Source of the DNA: Flaveria trinervia
Taxonomy: Eukaryota > Streptophyta > Magnoliopsida > Asterales > Asteraceae
DNA length: 64,000 bases
Reading direction: 5' to 3'
Assembly (NCBI GenBank): GCA_025506515.1
Contig: CM046443.1
Location: 19,421,228 to 19,485,227 of the forward strand
Part shown: positions 55,898 to 64,000 of the stretch, piece by piece
How positions within the stretch are numbered: position 1 is the stretch's first letter
Layout: each line of letters opens with the position of its first letter
The notes under the pieces: model-generated
What the model was told of the DNA's origin: nothing
Database searches by the model: none
What the model saw: only the letters and a program-made list of their open reading frames with translations
Program-made: the position numbers and the translations under genes

Positions 55898-56267
55898 GGT
55901 TTGTCGACGAAGCGCCGAAGCTCAAGCTGAATTTGTAGAAAAATGGATTAAAGCTCATATTGAGGACTGTAATTCCATCTTAGGAAAGCGACTACTTATC
56001 GCGGAATTTGGCAAGTCCTCGTCGTCAATAGGATATACCATCAAAGCAAGGGATGACTACTTTCAAAACATATTCAACATGGCTTACGACAAAGCAAGAA
56101 ATAACGGGTCATGTTCAGGTACAACATTTTGGCAAGTCATGGCAGAAGGAATGGATAATTGGGGTGACGGGTACCAAGTTGTGTTGGAGCCAAGCCCCTC
56201 GACTACTGCCGTAATTGCACAACAATCACGAAAGATCTCTTCACTAAACTCGATCAAGAAAATATAG
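55898..56267 (+). CDS. Mannanase exon 5 (C-terminus, catalytic nucleophile)
   Basis: It starts after TATATAG at 55897; the first G completes the Trp codon begun at 2494-2495. It is open to TAG at 56265-56267. It encodes EAQAEFVEKWIKAHIEDC, LLIAEFGKSSSSIGYT (nucleophile Glu), RDDYFQNIFNMAYDKARNNG, CSGTTFWQVMAEGMDNWGDG and a C-tail to KKI. Length and motifs fit the family. It is separated from exon 4 only by the nested elements and short intron remnants (2496-2572, 55753-55897). Confidence 0.9.
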
Positions 56268-57577
56268 ATCAACGTTTATCACACAAGAAGAATTATGTCG
56301 TGTTGGATTCTCGCCCAATAATTATCTTTAGGTAGAAACACTAGTTCCCATCTTTGGAGGTTACACATACCTTTAGAATAATATTTGAATTCAAACAAGT
56401 TACTGTAGGAGTCCTTTATGGTTAAAAAAGCATTTCAAGATAGTTATTTGTAATGTAACGTACATCTCATGAATCGTAGATGGATTTGTTTGTTGTGAAA
56501 TATCTATTATAGTATTTTTAAAATTAAAATATGTGATCAATATCTAAGTAAGAAATACATGATTTTTCATAGTAATAGAAAATTCGACTCCAGCCTTGTT
56601 AACAACAACTAGAGAGCATGTCCATTTCACATTGATCATAAACGTATTGATGATCACTTACGTGCAACAACAAAAGAATGCCTTTAGATGGATAAAATTT
56701 TACAATCATCATGAACTTCAAAATATTGCTAATATCAAATAATAATAATTTTTATATGTTAATTAAGTTTTGACGACACCTAACAATAAGAATAACTTCA
56801 CAAAGGACCTAAAATGGGGTGTGTGATACTGTTGAGGCTATGATTCATGGGGTCATTAGAGGCAACATTGTTGGCGTTATGAGGGACGCCTTGCAAGAGT
56901 TCATGCCTAAGCATGAAGATGACAACCACGAATATGAATGTTAGGATTTTGGATGTCAAAATAGTTTGTTAATATAGACCGCTCAACAGAGACGACATAT
57001 GTATCCAAGCATCACTTATTGTGTTAACTTTCTAATGTGTCACCTAAGATTTAGAAGTAGAAGTTACAAATGCTTACTTCTTTAGTATTAACTGAATACA
57101 GTTAGTAACTCAGAGTGTGTACTTTATGTTGATGAAGATGAAATTGCTAATCATGTCGTGCTTGTAGAATGCGGGCCTACAACACAAGTTTGGGAATTGC
57201 TATATGCTTTGGGGTAAACTACCGTGGTAGGATGCTCATGGATGTCAAGATGGTAATGAACGAGCAGACAATCTCTATAGGGCATGAATAGGCAATAAAT
57301 GCTATAATAATGGCGACTTTATATTTTATAAAGATCTAAGAAATAAAAAAAATCAATGACAAAAATACAATAACAAAATTCAATGCCGTAAAATGTGTTA
57401 AAAGTTGTTATGGTACTCAATTTTAAGTGGATTAAAAATAAAGAGAAGCTAAGTCATTTAGATTTGAATTTTAATGAATTATTTCAGGATAATCGAATCT
57501 TATGATACTCGTCTTTGTAATCATTTCCAACACAAATCCCTTGATGTAGGACCTTGTTGGCTTCCTATATTATTAAT
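56268..57577. other. 3' flank of the mannanase gene
   Basis: 1.3 kb of AT-rich DNA. I see no host gene. A short open stretch at about 56830-56942 (EAMIHGVIRGNIVGVMRDAL) has a gag-like flavour but cannot be assigned. A LINE-like piece is at 57098-57217. Confidence 0.6.
57098..57217 (+). pseudogene. Possible LINE reverse-transcriptase zinc-binding (zf-RVT) remnant
   Basis: A single frame reads TVSNSECVLYVDEDEIANHV then VLVECGPTTQVWELLYALG and stop. Spacing recalls the C-terminal zf-RVT box of plant LINEs (EC-x-LC, H-x-L-x-x-C, VW), with the second Cys as Tyr. The piece is short and isolated, so this could be coincidence. Confidence 0.4.
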
Positions 57578-58313
57578 ATTAATTCAATTTAAAAGTTAAA
57601 ATTGTAAAGTACTATTATATATATATATATATTATATATAATATATATATATATATTATATTACTTGTCATGCTTAAAAGCCACAAAAAAATCTTATAAA
57701 ATTTATGTTATATAATAAACGATGCACTTCATGTAAAATAATAAACTGTATTGTAAACACTACATTCTTAGATTTACTAACTACCAAACATCAATAATTG
57801 TGAATGCTAGAAGTGTAAAATTTTAAGACTTAAAACATACATAATGTTTTAAAACCTCATGAGTGAGCTAAGGACTACCCTTCTCTTTTCTTCTTTCTCT
57901 AATGATGTTCTTCTTAAAAATAAAATATTCAACTAATGTAAACATAAACTATGAGGACGGGTGGTTTGTTTCTTAAATCTATATAAACATTCACCAAATG
58001 TTAATGCTGCATGTAAGATTACAACCGTCTCATATGAAAACCTTCCCACATTACTAATAATCTAGTAGGAGCATGTAGATAAAGCGAGGTCTCGCAACTA
58101 AATAGGGCACAACCATCATGCTTGTCGTTTTAAAGATCCATTGTAGATTACATCACGTATCAGTTGGACATGACAAATTGTATACTTTGAATTTTGGATC
58201 ACTAAAAAATGACATCATGTCTACAAATACACATACAATTGGGAGCTTATGCTTACGCAATATGACCTCATATGAATTAAAATATTGATATAAGACCCAT
58301 AAATATGTATACA
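57578..58313. repeat. Upstream flank of a second mannanase copy (direct duplication, copy 2)
   Basis: It matches 1 to about 673 in the same order and orientation. A TA microsatellite is added at 57615-57661. The homology stops exactly where element F begins (AAATATGTATACA then TGTAAGG, against AAATATGTATATACATAG in copy 1). The following promoter and gene, if present, lie beyond the window. Confidence 0.87.
57615..57661. repeat. TA microsatellite
   Basis: An alternating TA run of about 47 bp near the start of flank copy 2. It is absent from copy 1. Confidence 0.95.
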
Positions 58314-60375
58314 TGTAAGGCCCCATTCCTGGAAGCTTACATTTGGATCCTCATCGCGCATAAAACATATAATTATATTTGTATTTCATAAAACATCACA
58401 GCGAAAACATTTAAAAATGACATTTCATTTCAATATAGTGGCTTTTTCAAAATAATAGATCGTTAATCAGCTACAAAATGCATTATTGCATTACATCACA
58501 AAAGTATTATATAAATGGATGCCATCCCAAAAGAGCTGATTAGCCGCTCGTGCCATCATCAGCAACCATTACCTGCCAACTGGAAACTCATCAAAGTCAA
58601 CGTTACTGAGTGAGTTCTAGTTTTATAATAAAACATACTTTTCTTTCGTTAATACGGTTCTTTACTTTCATGCGATCATACAACATGTGTACACATAGAT
58701 AATATTTTATTATCTTCATCATTCGTTAACTTCCGTTCATTCATTCATTCTTTCTTTCTTTCATTTATTCATCATTACATCTTTTCCTTTCGTCATCACC
58801 ATGAAATTTATCCTTCATGCTCATGATAGTGGGCCTAAGCCTATCATAGACCTTCATTCACGGTGCACCGTACCTCTGGCCACAGTACCTAAGATAAAGT
58901 TCAGGTATACCATTGCCATGTGCTATGCCCTTCATGCTCATGGTACTGGACCTAAGCCTATAATAGACCTTCATTCACGGTGCCCAGCACCTCTGGTCAA
59001 AGTACCTAAGGCAAGCAACAATGGTACCATACATATGGTCAATCACAAAGAAAGACCCCGATGTGCGTCCTCCCGGGGTAGCGAACCCGCACACCGTTGG
59101 GCTAACACCTTTTAATGGTGTGTCCTGACATACAGTGCTTGCAAGACTTTCATTACATTCATCATTCATTAATGCATGTATCTTACTTCATGTTCCTCTT
59201 TCATTATCTTTCACTTTACGTTACATAATACTTTCACTTTATTCATTAACATGACACGTAAAGCCGCAGGAAAGATAGGCATACATCATAATAAGGAACA
59301 TATTATACACAATCATGAGCATCATACAGGGCAACATCATACATACATAACATGCATAATCATGCAACATCATCATCATGCCCAACATGTCTCTAAGACC
59401 TCAATAGTCCTCTTACAAGAACTTACAGGAACCTTTACGTCAAAAACTTACATCTGCACTTTCCCCCGAAAGTCAGAAATTAAACTACACTTTTCCTCGG
59501 GTGCAACAGCCATATTAGGGCGTATGGACACCCTTCAGACGCATGGCCTCCATGCGACTGAGCATCATGCGAATGGACCAATGTGGATGAACACACATGC
59601 GAACGAACACCCAATCGTGCAAATGGACCTAATACGAATAGACCACATGCGAACGAAACTAATGCGGATAAGCACTTATGAGAATGGGCCCTCAGTCGCA
59701 TGACTTCCCATGCGACTAGCCCTCAGTCGAACGAATAAATCCTCATTCGTGCAAATGAACCCGAATCGTGAGAATGAATCTCAATCGCACCCTAATCGGC
59801 CGTATGGCCGTGCAGAATGCAGTTCATCCTGAACCTAATCTTCCATTTTCGACCTCCAAGCTCATCTAAACCCATTCTAAGCCCAAATCAACCATCCTAA
59901 ACCTTAGGAATGCATACCACAACACCATTCAAGCACACACAAGCTCACAAGAAAGGCTCAAACTAACCATACACACACATAGACATACACAAACGGGTCA
60001 AACACATACACACTCAAAAACCCGATTTTCAGATGTGTTCAAGCCCCAAATCATTCAAAAACGTTTAAAGGAGGGGTCTTAGAACTCACAAAAATGACCA
60101 CAACGAGAATAGCTTCGATTTGACCCGCTTCTCATCGATTTTGCTCACTCGAACCAACCCGAACCAACTTTTCTGTCATTTTCTCTTCTTTCTCCCTTCT
60201 CCTCTTTCTTTTGGCTGAAAATGTGAGTGTGGGGAGAGGGTAATGGCTGCCCTCTCCCTACAAATATCACCACATACCCAAATTTTCTCTCGTTGGCGAG
60301 TTGGTCCCTCGACTTAGGACTTTTTTTCTTTTTCTTCATTGTCAGCTTCAAAATAATAAATAACCAGGCGTTACA
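58314..60375 (-). repeat. Element F 3' LTR
   Basis: 2062 bp; on the minus strand it runs TGTAACGCC to GGGGCCTTACA. It matches A's LTR throughout. It contains the family array (here CATGCGACT and GCGAATG-type units, 59530-59790) and ATG-rich repeats. The polypurine tract AAGGGGGGTGGACT is just outside, at 60376-60389 on the minus strand. Confidence 0.92.
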
Positions 60376-60389
60376 AGTCCACCCCCCTT

Positions 60390-61777
60390 AAATAGGTTTC
60401 GTCCCTAAAACCTGTTATTCCTCGAACAAATGTGGATAATGTTGTCTCATTTCGTCCTCAGTCTCCCACGTTGACTCGGATCCTTTCCTGTGCTTCCACT
60501 GTATACGCATAAGAGGAACGGTTTTATTCCTCAGCCTCTTCTTTTTTCGATCGATGATTGCCATCGGTTGCTCCACATAATTGAGTCGTTCGTCTACTTC
60601 GATATCCTCCAGTGGAACAATCATGTCGTCATCCGCTAAGGACTTCCTTAATGGGATATATGGAATGTCGGGTGAATTCCACTTAACTCATTTGGTAACC
60701 CTAATCTATAGGCCACCTCTCCTACTCGAACGATGATTCGGAAAGGGCATATGTATCTCGGGCTCAACTTGCCCAGCTTTCGGAAACGAATAATACCCTT
60801 CCAAGGTAAGACCTTTAACATAACCTGGTCACCCACCTGGAACTCAATCGGTCTGCGTGGTTTATCAGCATACGACTTATGTTTATCTTGTCTGCCTTCA
60901 TGAAGGCTTTGATCTTCTCAAGCTTCCCAGTTGTAGCCTCGATCACCTTGACGCTCCCTAGTTCCTTTTGGCCAACATCACCCTAAAAGATGGTTGTTCT
61001 ACATCTCCTACCGTATAGCATCTCATAAGGTGGCATACCAATGCTGGCATGATAAATGTTGTTGTATGAGAATTCAGCTAATGGTAAGTGGTCATCCCAA
61101 CTTTCCCCAAAATCAATCACACATGCCCGAAGCATGTCCTCCAATGTCTGAATGGTCCTCTCATACTAACCATTAGTCTGGGGATGATAAGTCGTACTAA
61201 TATGTAACCTCGTCCCCATGGCGTCGTGGAATTTCTTCCAGAATTTGGAGGTAAACCGGGTGTCACGATCAGACACAATGGACACTGGCACACCATGACG
61301 AGTTACAATTTCCTTAATGAACAGATCAACCAACCTCTCAAATGAATATGTCTCGCGGATCGGTAGGAAGTGAGCACTCTTTTTCAAGCAGTCAACGATC
61401 ACCTATATGGAATCATACCCTTTCGGGGTACACGGAAGCTTCATAATGAAATCAATGGTGATGTGCTCCCACTTCCATTCCGGTATATCCAAAGGTTGGA
61501 TCTTTCCATACGGCTTTTGATGCTCGGCCTTCACCTGTAGACAAGTAAGGCATTTACTCACATACTCCACTATGTTGCGCTTCATACCCGGCCACCAGTA
61601 ATCTTTCCTCATGTCTTGGTACATCTTTGTAGCACCGGGATGAATAGAGTATCGAGTCTTATGAGCTTGATCCATAATCTTCACCCGTAGATCCCCAAAA
61701 CGAGGAATCCATATCCGTCCAAATCGGGTTTTAACACTAAGTGTGTTTTCACCCAATTCCCCAACCAGACCTCTCAT
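60390..61777 (-). pseudogene. Element F integrase and chromodomain
   Basis: On the minus strand, 61777-61403 is open (AHKTRYSIHPGATKMYQDMR, CLTCLQVKAEHQKPYG, TIDFIMKLPCTPKGYDSI). 61402-61166 continues the core (SAHFLPIRETYSFERLVDLF, SIVSDRDTRFTSKFWKKFH, TYHPQTNG). 60836-60648 has the C-terminal GDQVMLKVLPWKG, and 60624-60415 the chromodomain-like end (MAIIDRKKKRLRNKTVPL, ESTWETEDEMRQHYPHLFEE). Stops and shifts separate these. A weakened hairpin, GGTTTT-AGGGAC-GAAACC, follows the ORF end near 60400. Confidence 0.88.
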
Positions 61778-61787
61778 CCTTTCAAAG

Positions 61788-62865
61788 TTAATGATCTTCT
61801 TTCAATGCCTCATCTTGAAACTCTTGGACTTGCTTCATCAAATCAAAGGTCATGATTAGTTGATATGCTTTCACCCGAATTGGCTCGGGCCTCTCTTTTC
61901 GGCTAACGGCATCAACCACCACGTTGGCTTTGCCAGGATGGTAATGGATCTCACAATCATAATCCTTTATAAGTTCCAACCACCGCCTCTGGCTCATGTT
62001 CAGATCCTTCTGCTCAAAGAAGTACTTCAAGCTCTTGTGGTCAGTGAAAATGGTGCACTTCGTCCCGTAAAGATAGTGCCTCCAAATCTTTAGTGCAAAG
62101 ACTAGGGCTGCTAGCTCCAAGTCATGAGTAGGGTAGTTGACCTCATGAACCTTCAACTATCGGGATGCATAGGCTATAACGTTTTATCTCTGCATTAACA
62201 CACACTCCAACCCCGTGTAGGAAGCATCAGAATAAACCACCAGATCTTCATTTCCATCGGGTAATGACAGAACAGGAGCTTAAGTCAATCTCACCTTCAA
62301 TTCTTCAAACGCCTTCTCTTGAGCCTGACCCCATACAAGCTTTACATCTTTCCGCGTCAACCTAGTCAGCAGAGAAGTGATCTTGGAAAAGTCTTGAATG
62401 AATCTTCTATAGTAGCCCGCCAAACCCAAGAAACTATGAATCTCAGATGGCGTTTTTGGAGACTTCCATTGCATCACTGCCTCCACCTTTGCAGGGTCCA
62501 CCATAATCCCGTCAGGATTTACCACATGACCCAAGAACTGAAATTCGCCTAAAAAGAACGCACACTTGGAGAACTTCACGTACAACTTCTCCTTTCTCAA
62601 CGTCTCCATAACCTCCCGAATGTGACCGGCATGCTCAATCTCGCTCTTCGAATAAATCAGGATATCATCAATAAACACAATCACCAATTTATCCAACATC
62701 GGCCGACACACCTGATTCATCAGATCCATTAAAGCAGCTGGCACATTGGTCAAACCAAAAGCATGACAAGAAACTCGTAGTGACCATACCGTGTGCGGAA
62801 AGCTGCTTTAGGAACATCCTGCTCTTTCACTTTCAACTGATGGTAACCAGATCGAACACAACATC
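61788..62865 (-). pseudogene. Element F reverse transcriptase (C-terminal half) and RNase H
   Basis: On the minus strand, RT starts abruptly at LRSGYHQLKVKEQD near 62860, then FGLTNVPAALMDLMNQVC, the catalytic FIDDILIYSKSEIEHAGH near 62680, FLGHVVNPDGIMVDPAKVEA and FLGLAGYYRRFIQDFSKI. RNase H is YPTHDLELAALVFALKIWRH, FTDHKSLKYFFEQK and HYHPGKANVVVDAVSRKE down to 61788. The N-terminal RT motifs and the protease are missing. Confidence 0.88.
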
Positions 62866-63774
62866 AGGGTCCATCCTAGCTTCCTCCTATGTCATAGTGA
62901 ATGCCCTGGCGCTCGCCTTTGGTCCTTCACGTCCCGTCTTCTTCGCCTCGGAACCCTCAGCCCTTGGCTTCTTACAATCCCTACTCATGCGACCCTCTTC
63001 ACCACAGTTAAAGCACTGGACCATACGATAGTCCTTGGCTATATGCCCCGCCTTCCCGTATTTGAAGCACCCGTTAAATCCCAACCTACATTCTCCCGCA
63101 TGCTCCCTTCCATAGTTGCCATACCTTTTTGACCCCGCACTTGGTGTGGCCACACGGCGGTCATCCACCCATGCCTTCTTGTTAACCATCGAGACATTAC
63201 CCCGACCAAAACTCTTCCCCTGCTAGTTCTGATCACCACCACTCTTCTTGCCACATTAGGCCACCACCACCACAACCCTCTCATCGTATAATCTTCCTTC
63301 CAAGTCCACCGCCGACCTAAACGTGCTCGGCCGGGTGACAATCATGTGCCTGCGAATATCCGCTGGCAAACCCTGAACATACCTCTTGATTTTTCGAGAC
63401 AGAGGTGTCACTTGATCTGGGACCAGACGTGCCATCTCATTGAATTCGGTGGTGTACTGTTGGTGCGTCATCATTCCCACTTCCAGTTGCAAGAACTCCC
63501 TTTCGACCTTTTCCATTTCCCGATGAGGACAAAACTCCTCAATCACCAACTTTTTTAGTTCGAACCATCTCATCCTCCCAATGGCCCTGCTACCCTCGGC
63601 TTGGACTATATTGTTCCACAAGCACAGAGCCGAGTCCACAAAAGAGTGGGTAGCGAACCTCACTTTCTGGTCCTCCCGGCACTCACTAATATCGAGAACA
63701 ACCTCCATTTCCCTCACCCACCGGTGAGCAGCAGTAGCAGTGCCGTTACTGTCAAAAGTAGGGGCTTGCATCAA
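62866..63774 (-). pseudogene. Element F gag (N-terminus missing)
   Basis: On the minus strand, 63774-63256 is open (APTFDSNGTATAAHRWVREM, ATHSFVDSALCLWNNIVQAE, LVIEEFCPHREMEKVEREF, MARLVPDQVTPLSRKIKRYV, RPSTFRSAVDLEGRLYDERV). The knuckle region (63189-62887) is degraded: CFKYGKAGHIAKDY has lost two Cys to Tyr, and CFNCGEEGRMSRDC has lost His to Arg. The frame ends EEARMDPDV and is then fused to RT. Confidence 0.88.
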
Positions 63775-63794
63775 TTTCCCTCACCCACCGGTGA

Positions 63795-64000
63795 GATGCC
63801 ATCCCAAAAGAGCTGAGTAGCCGCCCGTTCCATCCTCAGCAATCATTACCTGCCAACTGGAAACACATCAAAGTCAGCATTGCTGAGTGAGTTCTAGTTT
63901 TATAATAAAACATACTTTTCTTTCGTTAATACCATTCTTTACTTTCATGCGATCGTACAACATGCGTACACATAGAGAATATTTGATTATCTTCATCATT
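63795..64000 (-). repeat. Element F 5' LTR fragment
   Basis: It matches 58518-58722 of the 3' LTR. The LTR end equivalent to 58314-58517, the primer site, the leader and the gag start are missing between it and gag. The 22 bases ending at the junction (63774-63795) repeat those at 63707-63728. Confidence 0.85.

Larger units (their letters stand above)
1019..56267 (+). pseudogene. Mannan endo-1,4-beta-mannosidase (GH5), five exons with a 53.4-kb last intron, broken as written
   Basis: The product family hydrolyses internal beta-1,4-mannosidic bonds of cell-wall mannans after secretion. Exons are 1019-1353, 1714-1861, 1945-2067, 2293-2495 and 55898-56267, all with GT-AG borders and compatible phases (0, 0, 0, 2). 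Family blocks seen in order are NGKPMYFNGFNAY, RTWAFSDGG, GVAYKDDPTIFAWELMNEPR (acid/base Glu in NEP), GLEGFYGES, HIYPDQW, LLIAEFGKS (nucleophile Glu) and TFWQVMAEG. Breaks as written are a TAA at 1052-1054 in the putative signal peptide, TAG for the usual Trp at 1187-1189, a lost G near 1249, and a deletion in exon 2 near 1786. Exons 3-5 are open. Intron 4 holds nested retrotransposons A-E. The gene may be dead, or some breaks may be consensus errors, but the exon 2 deletion is too large for that. A second tandem copy probably begins at the right of the window. Confidence 0.88.
58314..64000 (-). mobile_element. Element F: minus-strand Ty3/gypsy chromovirus of A's family, running off the window
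   Basis: The + strand begins TGTAAGGCCCC at 58314, the reverse complement of an LTR end GGGGCCTTACA. Going leftward from 63774 the minus strand reads gag, RT, RNase H, integrase, chromodomain, polypurine tract and 3' LTR. The protease and first half of RT are deleted (junction near 62860). The 5' LTR is joined directly to mid-gag near 63795. Its far end is outside the window. It splits flank copy 2. Confidence 0.92.

Overview
The window is nuclear DNA of a flowering plant, most likely a eudicot and plausibly Asteraceae. This rests on a plant-type endo-beta-mannanase gene with GT-AG introns, long Ty3/gypsy chromoviruses of Tekay/Del type, and SIRE/Maximus-type Ty1/copia elements with an extra ORF after pol. 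The family assignment is inferred from the style of these elements and was not tested by a search.

The only host gene visible is a GH5 mannan endo-1,4-beta-mannosidase on the + strand. Exons 1-4 lie at 1019-2495 and the last exon at 55898-56267. The two sides of the last intron fit in phase (CAATG + G gives Gln-Trp), so intron 4 is 53.4 kb long. As written, exons 1 and 2 are broken by two in-frame stops, a 1-bp deletion and a deletion of about 47 bp. Exons 3-5 are open and keep both catalytic glutamates.

Nearly the whole of intron 4 is one nested retrotransposon stack, in which every junction of a complete element carries a 5-bp target duplication. Element A (gypsy, 2578-55747, CTACG) is the outer one. 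Element B (gypsy, 3906-16136, GTTAG) sits in A's 5' LTR and itself holds a copia LTR insertion (11423-12254) in its integrase. Element C (gypsy, 18182-52714, AGGTA) sits in A's gag. Element D (copia, 20031-45029, GTAAT) sits in C's 5' LTR. Element E (copia, 25393-37811, CCTGT) sits in D's integrase region. LTR divergence judged by eye falls from A to C to D to E, as the nesting order requires. A has lost the second half of pol and the start of its 3' LTR.

Downstream of the gene are 1.3 kb of flank with a small LINE-like remnant. A second copy of the sequence found at the window's left edge follows (57578-58313, matching about 1-690). This is the upstream region of a tandem mannanase copy, and it is cut about 350 bp before the expected start codon by a minus-strand element of A's family (element F, 58314 to beyond 64000).

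The most interesting signal is in copia elements D and E. Each has a noncoding spacer between pol and its extra ORF, packed with a short motif that is also packed into that element's own LTR. The motif differs between the elements: CTACTGA/TCAGTAG in D, CTTCCGAAG/CTTCGGAAG in E. Each spacer ends in a TATA box and a pyrimidine-rich leader just before the extra ORF's ATG. This looks like a second, internal promoter for the accessory gene using the same cis code as the LTR. A second RNA-level signal is a hairpin with loop GGA or GGGA and covarying stems just upstream of the polypurine tract in B, C and (weakly) F. Many reading-frame breaks, even in the youngest element E, are single-base deletions in short homopolymers, so part of the apparent decay may be consensus error.
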